From SIG440 sp045645485 (GTDB lineage: Bacteria; Bacillota; Clostridia; Monoglobales; Monoglobaceae): a DNA stretch of 64,000 nucleotides. The position numbers were made by a program, and so were the translations under genes. The stretch is taken from assembly GCA_045645485.1 (NCBI GenBank), contig JAZRIX010000062.1, positions 1 through 64,000 on the forward strand. Reading direction: 5' to 3'. This document shows, one piece after another, positions 15,244 to 23,175 of the stretch (within the stretch, counting starts at the first letter, position 1; every line of letters starts with the position of its first letter). Under the pieces are notes generated by a model. The model searched no databases. It saw only the letters and a list, made by a program, of their open reading frames with translations, and was not told the origin of the DNA.

Positions 15244-16188
15244 TTAGAACAATGATGTGTCACTTACCTTGCCGGCAATCCAGTTAACAATAAGTACGCA
15301 AGAAAGGTTTACCAGTGTGTTGAAAAGGTTAACCGCCGTAGAGAAACCGAACTGACCGTCAATAAGACCAACCTTATAAACGTATGTAGAAATAACTTCT
15401 GATGCACCAAGGTTTGCACTGTTCTGAATAAGAAGCATTTTATCACAACCAACCGCAAACATTGAACCAAAGCTCATAATCATCGTAATAATAACAGTTT
15501 CTGCAATTGAGGGAAGCTCAATATTCCAAATAATTCTAAGTCGGTTTGCCCCGTCAATCTTTGCCGCCTCAAGCTGTTCAACATCAATGCCCGAAAGAGC
15601 GGAAATGTAGAGAACTGCTGAATAACCAAGACCCTGCCACATACTGGTGAGCCAGTAAATCCAGAAAACGTATTTTTCTTCTGCAAAGAAGTTTATAGGC
15701 TCAACTCCAAAGAAACCTAAAATAATATTGAACGCACCCGAAGTTGGTGAACAGAATACCTGTGCAATGTTGATAACAATAACAAACGAAAGCATATGGG
15801 GAAGATATGTAAAGTTCTGAACCAGCTTCTTATACCACAGAGTATCTACCTGATGCAGCAAAAGTGCAAACAGAACAGGCAACGGAAACGAAAGAAAACT
15901 GGAGAAAATTGAAATACTGATTGTATTCAGAATCAACTCCTTGCAGGATGGCAATGAAAAGAATCTGATAAAATGGTCAAGTCCAACCCAAGGTGACCCG
16001 AGAATACCCTTTGTGGGCATAAATTCCTTAAATGCAAGGGTGATTCCGTACATAGGTACATAAGCGAAAATAAACATAAAGGTGAAAGCCGGTATCAAAA
16101 AGATGTACAGCTGCCACTGTGACGCGATCCTTGCGCCGAGAGACTTTTGTCTTAATTGTGTTGCTTGTTGTTTTTCCAAAGTCTTCAT
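15244..16188 (-). CDS. Sugar ABC transporter permease (LplB/YteP type)
   Basis: First gene of the transporter operon. A polar N-terminus of about 25 residues is followed by six membrane segments (LYIFLIPAFTFMFIFAYVPMYG is the first). The EAA loop is near residue 220-240 (DVEQLEAAKIDGANRLRI), which docks an ATPase. No ATPase gene is present, so a shared MsmX/UgpC-type ATPase elsewhere must power it, as is known for this family. Start ATG 16188, with a GGAAAGG site 14 bases away. Confidence 0.92.
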   Translation of the reverse strand: MKTLEKQQATQLRQKSLGARIASQWQLYIFLIPAFTFMFIFAYVPMYGITLAFKEFMPTKGILGSPWVGLDHFIRFFSLPSCKELILNTISISIFSSFLSFPLPVLFALLLHQVDTLWYKKLVQNFTYLPHMLSFVIVINIAQVFCSPTSGAFNIILGFFGVEPINFFAEEKYVFWIYWLTSMWQGLGYSAVLYISALSGIDVEQLEAAKIDGANRLRIIWNIELPSIAETVIITMIMSFGSMFAVGCDKMLLIQNSANLGASEVISTYVYKVGLIDGQFGFSTAVNLFNTLVNLSCVLIVNWIAGKVSDTSLF

Positions 16189-16380
16189 AATAAAACATTA
16201 ACCTTTCCGACTCACAATCGTACTTGAATGCATTGTGCAACTGCCGTGAGCCAGACAATCACTGCATATATTTATATATTAAATAGTCGCATTGCCGAAA
16301 ATTCGACTTGCAAAAACTATCGTCACAAAGATATGTAAAAAATAACCAAAAAAATTTGAATATTCTTTCATTCTTGTGAA

Positions 16381-16410
16381 ATTATATCACATATACCTCG
16401 TTTATGTCAA
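16381..16410 (-). promoter_or_regulatory. Promoter of the oligosaccharide transporter operon
   Basis: Minus strand: -35 TTGACA (16405-16410), 18-base spacer, -10 TATAAT (16381-16386). The leader of about 185 bases includes a small AGTCG/CGACT stem near 16284-16311. No riboswitch family was recognised in it. Confidence 0.75.
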
Positions 16411-16470
16411 GACTTTTTCGTCATTTTTTACACCAAGTCTTATATATTCTTTGTCGATTGTGACAAACTA

Positions 16471-16513
16471 CACAATTTGTCCCATTTTATCCTACATTTC
16501 GTCTCATTTTGTG
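16471..16513 (-). promoter_or_regulatory. Four phased repeats upstream of the transporter promoter
   Basis: On the minus strand the stretch reads as four consecutive units ACAAAATGAG, ACGAAATGTAGG, ATAAAATGGG, ACAAATTGTG, with unit lengths 10, 12 and 10. The spacing near one helical turn, and the position about 60-100 bases ahead of the -35, suggest an activator binding site. The rest of the 575-base gap 16189-16763 holds the promoter, this array, a GC-rich repeat and the hydrogenase terminator. Confidence 0.35.
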
Positions 16514-16620
16514 CAACTTTTAATCATTTTTTCTTCCAAAAGAATATAGAAATCCTCTGGTAAATATTAGCAATTTTGTCAGCGCTAAAATTTCTCACTC
16601 CTTGAATTTGCTATTACCCA

Positions 16621-16673
16621 AAGAAACCGGCTGCGCCGCTCGCTGCGGGCGGCGGTCGTAGTAATAACGCTTT
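16621..16673. repeat. GC-rich palindromic intergenic repeat, copy B
   Basis: About 53 bp matching the copy at 50338-50386 at roughly four of five positions, including an almost identical core ggcggcggtcgtag and the following acgcttt. CGGC/GCCG stems are present. It stands out as GC-rich in AT-rich intergenic DNA. Confidence 0.55.
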
Positions 16674-16720
16674 GTTGTCCGTGTGCATTTCTGCCCCGGG
16701 CAGAAGATGAATTGATAACG

Positions 16721-16747
16721 AAAAACAGCTCCGCCTGAGCGGAGCTG
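16721..16747 (-). terminator. Terminator of the hydrogenase operon
   Basis: CAGCTCCGC (16726-16734), 4-base loop, GCGGAGCTG (16739-16747), then five T on the minus strand (16721-16725). It lies 16 bases past the stop of the hydrogenase catalytic subunit. Confidence 0.9.
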
Positions 16748-16763
16748 TAAAAAACTTATTTTA

Positions 16764-18503
16764 TTAGAACTTTGATCTTGCTGTGTAGTGTGTATGCAAG
16801 AGTTCGTGTGATTTGTGGCTACCCGGTTTTTCAAGGAATTCTGAGTAGAGAAGCTTGATATCTGGGTTTTCGTGTGACTTACGAACGGGAAGGTTCTTAT
16901 CTTCTGCATAGAGACCTGCTGCTCTCTTTGCCTTGAGGTCAATATCCATACGGATTGCAGAGTCTACGATAGGCTGACCGCCACCTGTTACGCAACCGCC
17001 GGGACAAGCCATAACTTCGATGAAGTGATAGTTTGCCTTGCCGTCTCTTACGTCGTTGAGAACCTTTCTTGCATTGCCAAGACCGCTGACAACAGCAACC
17101 TTAACTTCTGTGCCTGCAACTGTAAGTGTTGCTTCCTTGATACCTTCTGTACCGCGAACTGCTTCGTAGTCAAGCTTGTCAAATGACTTGCCTTCGAGTA
17201 CTTCAACAACTGTTCTGAGAGCTGCTTCCATAACACCGCCTGTTGCACCGAAGATTACGCCAGCACCGCTTGCTTCTTCGAAGGGATTGTCAAACTTCTC
17301 GTCGGGAAGCTTGTTAAAGAGGATACCTGATTCCTTAATCATCTTTGCAAGTTCTCTTGTTGAGATAACTGCATCGACGTCACGGAGCTTGTTTACTTCC
17401 ATTTCAGGACGACCTGCTTCAAACTTCTTAGCTACGCAGGGCATAACTGAAACTACAAACATCTTTGCTGGGTCAATGCCCATCTTTTCAGCATAGTAAG
17501 TCTTGAGGATTGCACCAAACATCTGGTGTGGTGACTTACAAGATGAAAGGTTGTCAAGGAAGTCTGGGAAGTTGTGTTCACAGAACTTAATCCAACCGGG
17601 ACTGCATGATGTGATCATAGGAAGCTTGCCGCCGTTCTGGAGTCTGTCAATGAATTCTGTTCCTTCTTCCATAATTGTAAGGTCTGCACCTGTATCTGTA
17701 TCAAATACGCCGTCAAAGCCCATTCTTCTGAGAGCTGCAGCCATTTTGCCTGTTACGGGTGTACCGATTTCGTAACCAAATTCTTCACCAAGACCAACAC
17801 GAACTGCAGGAGCTGTCTGAACAACAACATATTTTTCGGGATCGTTGATTGCCGCCCATACATCTGCTGTATTGTCCTTTTCACGGAGAGCACCTGTGGG
17901 ACAAGCTACGATACACTGACCGCAGTTTACGCAAGGAACTTCGCCGAGAGACTTGTTGAAGGGTGATGCAATTGTTGTTTTGAAGCCTCTTTCTGTTGCA
18001 TCAATAACAGAAACAGTCTGGATTGTCTTACAAGCACTAACGCAACGACGGCAGAGTACACACTTATTGTTGTCTCTTACGATTGAAGGTGAAACTTCAT
18101 CAATGTCGTATTCGTTTCTTTCGCCCATGTATGTGATGTCTGTAACACCAAGTTCATCAGCAAGCTTCTGAAGCTCACAGTTCTGGTTTCTTGCACAGGT
18201 CAAGCACTTGCGGTCATGGTTTGAAAGAAGAAGTTCAAGGTTGATACGGCGAGCGTCTCTTACCTTCTGTGTGTTTGTGAGAACTTCCATTCCTTCAGAT
18301 ACGGGATATACGCAAGCAGCCTGAAGATTTCTTGCACCTACAACTTCAACAATACACATTCTGCATGAACCTGTCTTGCTGACATCCTTAAGGTAACAAA
18401 GAGTAGGAATTTCAATACCTACGCTGCGGGCAGCCTCTAAAACAGTGTAATTTGAAGGAACACTGAGAGCCTGACCGTTAATTTTTATATTAACCATTTC
18501 CAT
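16764..18503 (-). CDS. hndD: NAD-linked [FeFe] hydrogenase catalytic subunit (HndD/HydA type)
   Basis: Cytosolic H2-activating subunit of a multimeric, probably electron-bifurcating hydrogenase. Residues 1-75 hold a 2Fe-2S domain (Cys 36, 47, 50, 64); about 95-115 the HxxxCxxC-xxxxxC cluster motif (HDRKCLTCARNQNC); 145-205 two 4Fe-4S clusters (CVLCRRCVSAC, CVNCGQCIVAC). The H-cluster motifs are TSCSPGW near 298, MPCVAKKFE near 355 and MACPGGCVTGGG near 500. A small-subunit-like tail ends the protein. The L1 motif has C-S where C-C is usual. ATG 18503 is preferred to GTG 18512, which touches the ribosome site. Confidence 0.95.
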   Translation of the reverse strand: MEMVNIKINGQALSVPSNYTVLEAARSVGIEIPTLCYLKDVSKTGSCRMCIVEVVGARNLQAACVYPVSEGMEVLTNTQKVRDARRINLELLLSNHDRKCLTCARNQNCELQKLADELGVTDITYMGERNEYDIDEVSPSIVRDNNKCVLCRRCVSACKTIQTVSVIDATERGFKTTIASPFNKSLGEVPCVNCGQCIVACPTGALREKDNTADVWAAINDPEKYVVVQTAPAVRVGLGEEFGYEIGTPVTGKMAAALRRMGFDGVFDTDTGADLTIMEEGTEFIDRLQNGGKLPMITSCSPGWIKFCEHNFPDFLDNLSSCKSPHQMFGAILKTYYAEKMGIDPAKMFVVSVMPCVAKKFEAGRPEMEVNKLRDVDAVISTRELAKMIKESGILFNKLPDEKFDNPFEEASGAGVIFGATGGVMEAALRTVVEVLEGKSFDKLDYEAVRGTEGIKEATLTVAGTEVKVAVVSGLGNARKVLNDVRDGKANYHFIEVMACPGGCVTGGGQPIVDSAIRMDIDLKAKRAAGLYAEDKNLPVRKSHENPDIKLLYSEFLEKPGSHKSHELLHTHYTARSKF

Positions 18504-18524
18504 GTTATTCACTCTCCCTCTCTA

Positions 18525-20318
18525 TTATTTCTTGATGATTGCGCCAAACTTACAGCTATCCATACAAACGCCGCACTTAACGCACTTCTCAGAATCAATT
18601 GTGAAGGGTGACTTGATTTCGCCTGTGATTGCACCAACAGGACACTTCTTAGCACAGAGGCTGCAACCCTTACACTTGTCTGCAACGATTTCATATTTAA
18701 CAAGCTTCTTACATACGCCTGCAGGACAAACCTTGTCACGTACGTGAGCTTCATATTCATCACGGAAGTACTTGAGAGTACTGAGAACAGGGTTGGGAGC
18801 TGTCTGACCGAGACCGCAGAGTGCAGTTGACTTGATGCTGTAGCAAAGCTCTTCCATCTTGTCAAGGTCTTCCATTGTACCATTACCTGATGTAATCTTC
18901 TCAAGGATTTCGTAAAGTCTCTTTGTACCTACACGGCAGGGAGTACACTTACCGCAGGATTCATCAACTGTGAATTCAAGGAAAAATTTCGCAATATCAA
19001 CCATACAGTTGTCTTCGTCCATAACGATAAGACCGCCTGAACCCATCATTGAACCGATTGCCATAAGTGAATCGTAGTCAATGGGTGTGTCTATAAGGTG
19101 CTCAGGAATACATCCGCCTGAGGGACCGCCTGTCTGTGCTGCCTTGAATTTCTTGCCGCCGGGAATACCGCCGCCGATTTCTTCAACGATTTCACGGAGA
19201 GTTGTACCCATAGGAACTTCAACGAGACCTGTGTTCTTAATCTTACCGCCGAGAGCGAATACCTTTGTACCCTTGCTCTTTTCTGTACCGATGCCCTTGA
19301 ACCAGTCAGCACCGTTGAGGATAATCTGTGTAATATTTGCATAAGTCTCAACATTGTTGAGAAGTGTGGGCTTCTGCCAGAGACCTGCAACTGCAGGGAA
19401 AGGAGGACGGGGACGGGGTTCGCCGCGGTGACCTTCGATTGATGTGATAAGAGCTGTTTCTTCACCACATACGAAAGCGCCTGCACCGAGACGGATTTCC
19501 AAATCAAAGTCAAAGCCTGAATCAAAAATGTTCTTACCCAAAAGTCCGTATTCTCTTGCCTGAGCGATAGCCATACCAAGACGCTTAACAGCAATAGGAT
19601 ATTCTGCACGGATGTAGATGTAACCCTGTGTTGCACCTACTGCATAACCTGCAATAGCCATAGCCTCGATAACTGCATGGGGGTCACCCTCAAGAATACT
19701 TCTGTCCATGAATGCACCGGGGTCACCCTCGTCCGCATTACATGCAACATACTTCTGGTCATTCTGTGAATTGTATGTGAACTGCCACTTCATACCTGTG
19801 GGGAAGCCACCGCCGCCACGGCCACGAAGACCTGATTCCTTTATTACGTCAATAACTTCCTGAGGAGTCATTTCTGTAAGAACCTTACCAAGTGCCTGAT
19901 ATCCGTCAATACCGATATATTCTTCGATATCTTCAGGGTTGATAACACCACAGTTACGGAGAGCAACACGCATCTGCTTCTTGTAGAAATCAACTTCGTT
20001 AAGGCTCTTGATGTTATCTTCTTCAACTGTTTCAGCATAAAGAAGTCTTTTAACAACTCTACCCTTAACGAGATGTTCTTCAACGATTTCCTTTACATCC
20101 TCAGGAGTAACTCTGCTGTAGAAAGCACCCTCAGGATAAACAATCATAATAGGTCCCAAAGCACAAAGACCAAAGCAACCTGTTTTTATAACTTTAAATT
20201 CTTTTTCCAAATCATGTGCCGCAAGCTGTGCTTCCATTTCCTGGATGATAGCATCACAGCCGGAAGATGTACAACCTGTACCGCCGCAGCAAAGAATATG
20301 ACCTCTAACCATATCCAT
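18525..20318 (-). CDS. hndC: Hydrogenase diaphorase subunit (HndC/NuoF type)
   Basis: Carries NAD(H) and FMN and links to ferredoxin. Domains in order: an N-terminal thioredoxin-like 2Fe-2S domain (CCGGTGCTSSGC near residue 10-20, CFGLCALGP near 48); the NuoF FMN/NAD core (GLRGRGGGGFPTG near 170, then ACNADEGDPGAF); an SLBB segment (AAQTGGPSGGCIP); the CGKCTPCRVGT cluster near 450; and a C-terminal double 4Fe-4S ferredoxin (CKGCSLCAKKC, CVKCGVCMDSC). The 597-residue layout is that of bifurcating hydrogenases. It precedes the catalytic subunit by 21 bases. Confidence 0.95.
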   Translation of the reverse strand: MDMVRGHILCCGGTGCTSSGCDAIIQEMEAQLAAHDLEKEFKVIKTGCFGLCALGPIMIVYPEGAFYSRVTPEDVKEIVEEHLVKGRVVKRLLYAETVEEDNIKSLNEVDFYKKQMRVALRNCGVINPEDIEEYIGIDGYQALGKVLTEMTPQEVIDVIKESGLRGRGGGGFPTGMKWQFTYNSQNDQKYVACNADEGDPGAFMDRSILEGDPHAVIEAMAIAGYAVGATQGYIYIRAEYPIAVKRLGMAIAQAREYGLLGKNIFDSGFDFDLEIRLGAGAFVCGEETALITSIEGHRGEPRPRPPFPAVAGLWQKPTLLNNVETYANITQIILNGADWFKGIGTEKSKGTKVFALGGKIKNTGLVEVPMGTTLREIVEEIGGGIPGGKKFKAAQTGGPSGGCIPEHLIDTPIDYDSLMAIGSMMGSGGLIVMDEDNCMVDIAKFFLEFTVDESCGKCTPCRVGTKRLYEILEKITSGNGTMEDLDKMEELCYSIKSTALCGLGQTAPNPVLSTLKYFRDEYEAHVRDKVCPAGVCKKLVKYEIVADKCKGCSLCAKKCPVGAITGEIKSPFTIDSEKCVKCGVCMDSCKFGAIIKK

Positions 20319-20363
20319 GTTTAAACACCAAACCTTTCTGTATTTTTTATCCGAGCTGTTTGA

Positions 20364-20729
20364 TTATTCAGCAGCACCGATTGTATACTTTGTAACAACG
20401 CGACCGTTAACGATATGTTCACTTACGATTTCAGCTGCCTTCTTTTCGTCAACCTTAACATAAGTAACCTTTTCTTCACCGGGAACCATAACTTCAACGA
20501 TAGGTTCAAGACGGCAAACACCGATACAACCTGTCTGGGTAACTGCAACGTGATCAAGATTTCTCTTTGCAACCTCGTCCATAATCGCAGCAAGAACAGG
20601 TCTTGCACCTGCTGCAATACCGCAAGTAGCCATACCTACAACCACACGTACTGCGTGGTCGTCTTTTCTAAGTGTAACATTGCCTTTAGCTCTATTTCTT
20701 ATAGCTTCAAGTTCTGCCAAGCTTTTCAT
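20364..20729 (-). CDS. hndB: 2Fe-2S thioredoxin-like hydrogenase subunit (HndB type)
   Basis: A 121-residue thioredoxin-like ferredoxin subunit. The four cluster ligands appear as VVGMATCGIAAGARP near residue 35 (one Cys), TQTGCIGVCRLEP near 75 (two Cys), so only three Cys are obvious; a C-x-A spacing replaces the usual C-x4-C at the first site, which fits the HndB subgroup. It has GGAGG before its ATG and lies between the HATPase gene and hndC. It presumably transfers electrons within the complex. Confidence 0.88.
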   Translation of the reverse strand: MKSLAELEAIRNRAKGNVTLRKDDHAVRVVVGMATCGIAAGARPVLAAIMDEVAKRNLDHVAVTQTGCIGVCRLEPIVEVMVPGEEKVTYVKVDEKKAAEIVSEHIVNGRVVTKYTIGAAE

Positions 20730-20750
20730 TTTTTATACCTCCATTTTTCT

Positions 20751-21290
20751 TTAATTCAATTCTGCTTCGCCTTCCTTTAAAAATTCGGAAAGCCATAAAT
20801 AAACCTCGGGAGCTGTGAAGGAAACACCATCAAGCACATTTTTCAAATCTGCCGTAATTACTTCAAATTCCTTCTCGCCCATTTTATGCCGATAGATAAA
20901 ATCAACATTCTCATAGGACGTGAACAAACCCAGCATTGTGTCTGCCATATCCCCCAGAGGCTGACGGTCAATGTGGCTGTAGCCAAAAACCGCCGTAACG
21001 CAAGTACCCTTTCCCACTTCCGACTGTATATCAAAAGTACCGTCGGTGCTTTCAGCCGCATTCTTGAAAAGCGGAATCCCCAGTCCAACCTTTCTGGTTG
21101 TCCGTTTTGTGGTGAACGGGTCAATCACCTTTTCCAGAAACTCCTTTGTCATACCGCAACCGTCATCACGGATTTCAACCGTAAGTTTGTCGGCTGCAAT
21201 ATCCTCGTCTACCAAAACTTCAATCTTTGTTGCACCTGCAACAACCGAATTCTGAACAATATCCAGAATATGAAGCGAAATTTCTCTCAT
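20751..21290 (-). CDS. HATPase-domain protein inside the hydrogenase operon
   Basis: A GHKL ATP-binding protein of 179 residues with no kinase dimerisation helix. The N box reads HILDIVQNSVVAGA near residues 7-20, the G1 box DDGCGM near 42, an ATP-lid segment DPFTTKRTTRKVGLGIP and a G-rich GKGTCVTAVF strand. Such free-standing domains occur in anti-sigma kinases and partner-switch proteins. The gene sits between hndA and hndB, overlapping neither, with no visible ribosome site after a 3-base gap, so translation is probably coupled to hndA. The same position is occupied by similar genes in other clostridial hydrogenase operons; its target is unknown. Confidence 0.85.
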   Translation of the reverse strand: MREISLHILDIVQNSVVAGATKIEVLVDEDIAADKLTVEIRDDGCGMTKEFLEKVIDPFTTKRTTRKVGLGIPLFKNAAESTDGTFDIQSEVGKGTCVTAVFGYSHIDRQPLGDMADTMLGLFTSYENVDFIYRHKMGEKEFEVITADLKNVLDGVSFTAPEVYLWLSEFLKEGEAELN

Positions 21291-21293
21291 AGA

Positions 21294-21785
21294 TTAGTTT
21301 CTGTACTTTGCAATGATACCTTCAACATCATCAACAACCAGTCTGCCGTAAACGTCGTCGTTTACAGTAAGAACGGGTGCGAGACCGCAGGCACCGATAC
21401 AGCGGGTAGCTTCGATTGAGAAGAGACCGTCGGGAGTACATTCGCCAACTTCAATTCCCAGAATTTCCTTAATCTTGTCTAATATATCACCTGAACCCTT
21501 AACGTAGCAAGCAGTACCCAAGCATACACCGATGTGATACTTGCCCTTGGGGTTAAGTGAAAACTGTGTATAAAATGTAACAATACCGTAAATTTCTGCC
21601 AGAGGCACATCGAGACCTTCAGAAATCATTTCCTGAACCTCGATTGGAAGATAACCATAAATCTCCTGTGCCTTGTGCAGTACAGGAATTACCGCTCCGT
21701 CCATGTCCTTGTGCTCTGCAATGACAGCCATTAGCTGTGCTTCCTGTTCTTTTGTGCCATTGAATGGAAGTGTCTTCTTTTCCAT
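21294..21785 (-). CDS. hndA: Hydrogenase 2Fe-2S subunit (HndA/NuoE type)
   Basis: First gene of the hydrogenase operon. The N-terminal helical part contains VIPVLHKAQEIYGYLPIEV; the thioredoxin-like domain carries the 2Fe-2S ligands in CLGTACYVKG near residue 90 and ATRCIGACGLAPV near 130, the NuoE signature. Length 163 is standard. AGGAGG and GGAG lie before the ATG. It receives electrons in the NADH-handling arm of the complex. Confidence 0.95.
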   Translation of the reverse strand: MEKKTLPFNGTKEQEAQLMAVIAEHKDMDGAVIPVLHKAQEIYGYLPIEVQEMISEGLDVPLAEIYGIVTFYTQFSLNPKGKYHIGVCLGTACYVKGSGDILDKIKEILGIEVGECTPDGLFSIEATRCIGACGLAPVLTVNDDVYGRLVVDDVEGIIAKYRN

Positions 21786-21821
21786 TTCTCCTTTACCTCC
21801 TACCTTAATTTATGTCACCAA

Positions 21822-22052
21822 AGCCGACAAAAGCCGACCCATAACATGCTGTTTACACCTATTATAATAATAGTCGGTGAAACGCTTTGCGTTTTTGTTT
21901 GCGATATATCGCAAACCCCTGTGAAAACCACGGCTTTCACAGACCGACATTATTGAAATGAAGTGCCGGGAATTTGTTTCGCAAATTCCTATGCAAAACA
22001 GCGTTTTTCGTGGGAAAATATTTTCGATGTTTTCCCACATGGCACGTTCATT
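21822..22052 (-). promoter_or_regulatory. Structured leader of the hydrogenase operon with two multibranched folds
   Basis: Two tandem folds, each an outer stem enclosing three hairpins. Fold 1: aataat-a-gtcggt (21866-21878) with accgacattatt (21943-21954); inside AAACGC/GCGTTT, GTTTGCGA/TCGCAAAC and TGTGAAA/TTTCACA. Fold 2: aatgaagtgcc (21956-21966) with ggcac-g-ttcatt (22041-22052); inside GGAATTTG/CAAATTCC, AAAAC/GTTTT and GTGGGAAAA/TTTTCCCAC. Two further copies of gccgac (21823-21828, 21833-21838) could pair alternatively with the stem of fold 1. A promoter at 22050-22078 starts transcription at or inside the outer arm of fold 2. No known riboswitch class was recognised. Confidence 0.6.
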
Positions 22053-22078
22053 ATAACACATTGTTAAAAATATGTCAA
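22050..22078 (-). promoter_or_regulatory. Promoter of the hydrogenase (hnd) operon
   Basis: Minus strand: -35 TTGACA (22073-22078), 17-base spacer, -10 TATAAT (22050-22055). The predicted start near 22043 gives a leader of about 258 bases before hndA. A second TATAAT at 21861-21866 lacks a -35. Confidence 0.8.
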
Positions 22079-22144
22079 TCAGGCGTACATCAAAATTATA
22101 TCAAAAAATTAAATAAAAATCTACAATTTGACAAAAATACTTTT

Positions 22145-22843
22145 TCAAAACTTGCACAAAAATTCTAAAATTTTTTGTATATTTTTGTCGTTCTCATTTA
22201 GAAAATATTCCTGTTCCAAAATATTCTCCAGATAATGTGCATCGGAATCGGTAATTACTCCGTGCTGAGGATATTTTTCTTTATATTCCGAAAGACCTCT
22301 TTGGGTTATCTCAAGTCCGTCAACGTATAGGTCAGGCGGCAAAAAGCCAAGGTTCGCCGTAACACTGTAGCTTGACTTGTCAATGTGTGCCGGAATAAAC
22401 AACCCTCCCCGTTTTTTTGTTTCCGAAGATACTTCGTATATATCCATATCAACAGCATTAACAAGCAGCAGATCCTCCTCACCCACAATTTCGTCTTGGG
22501 CATTCATAATAAGCTGTCTGCCAAAAATCCGCGGATCATTTTTTATTCCCGTCATTTTTGAACGCACATATTCACCCATATCCTCAGCCGAGTCAATATC
22601 AGGAAACAAACACAGCGTGTGAACTTCTTCCGCTGTAGTTACTTCCATACCGGGCACAACCTTAATGACTCCCTTTCCTGCTTCCATAACCGCACGGGCA
22701 TTTTTTGCAGAATTATGGTCGGTTACAGCGATTATATCAAGACCTTTTATGTACGCCATATTCACAATATTGTTGGGAGTCATATCCTCATCACCGCAAG
22801 GCGAAAGAGCTGAATGAATATGCAAATCATAATAAAGCTTCAT
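22145..22843 (-). CDS. PHP-domain metal-dependent phosphoesterase
   Basis: Polymerase-and-histidinol-phosphatase family hydrolase. The metal motifs are DLHIHSALSPCGD at residues 6-18, AVTDHN near 40, GMEVTT near 65, PAHIDKSSYSV near 155 and TDSDAHYLEN near 205. The 232-residue single-domain form acts on unknown nucleotides or phosphate esters. It is the last gene of the sensory-hydrogenase cassette and overlaps the DRTGG gene by 4 bases, an association repeated in clostridial genomes. Role in H2 regulation is inferred from that context. Confidence 0.88.
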   Translation of the reverse strand: MKLYYDLHIHSALSPCGDEDMTPNNIVNMAYIKGLDIIAVTDHNSAKNARAVMEAGKGVIKVVPGMEVTTAEEVHTLCLFPDIDSAEDMGEYVRSKMTGIKNDPRIFGRQLIMNAQDEIVGEEDLLLVNAVDMDIYEVSSETKKRGGLFIPAHIDKSSYSVTANLGFLPPDLYVDGLEITQRGLSEYKEKYPQHGVITDSDAHYLENILEQEYFLNENDKNIQKILEFLCKF

Positions 22844-23172
22844 ATACCAAGCACCGAAAGACCTTTCGCCAGTTCATAGGCAGAAAGCTCACTTTCAAGA
22901 ATTATAATTTCCTGCTCCTTTGCACGTTCAACAGTTTTTTCGTCCGGTACACAACCGTCCGCAACAATTATGCACGCTGCATCAGCCAATGACGCAACAG
23001 CTACAATATTAACATTCGTCTGTATTGTAATCCATACATAGTTCATCTGAACCTTTGACATAGCAAGGCTCAGAAGGTCGCCTATATAGCAGCCTTCAAC
23101 AGCTTTGTCGGCAAATCCTTCTCCCGTACAGAATTTCAATTTCAGTTTTTCAGCAACTTCACAAACCTTCAT
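22840..23172 (-). CDS. DRTGG-domain protein 2
   Basis: A 110-residue protein consisting of one DRTGG-like domain: N-terminal EVAEKLKLKFCTG, then VEGCYIGDLLSLAMS, strand NVNIVAVASLADAACIIVADG and a late ILESELSAYELAK. DRTGG domains are found in bifunctional regulators such as phosphotransacetylase N-termini and in CBS-like proteins, where they are thought to sense ligands. It sits between the HydS-like and PHP genes. Its divergence from the other DRTGG protein at 24991-25344 suggests a heteromeric pair. Confidence 0.75.
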   Translation of the reverse strand: MKVCEVAEKLKLKFCTGEGFADKAVEGCYIGDLLSLAMSKVQMNYVWITIQTNVNIVAVASLADAACIIVADGCVPDEKTVERAKEQEIIILESELSAYELAKGLSVLGI

Positions 23173-23175
23173 TTT

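Noticed and set aside
16189..16380. Riboswitch in the leader of the oligosaccharide transporter operon.
   Set aside because: Only one short AGTCG/CGACT stem is present; no known riboswitch motif was recognised.
16595..16942. Minus-strand 115-codon frame at the end of the hydrogenase gene.
   Set aside because: It is a shadow of hndD in another frame and runs through the terminator.
21810..22061. An 83-codon minus-strand frame beginning MCYNERAMWENIE across the hydrogenase leader.
   Set aside because: It lies entirely over the hairpins and its composition follows the palindromes; no ribosome site and no family resemblance.
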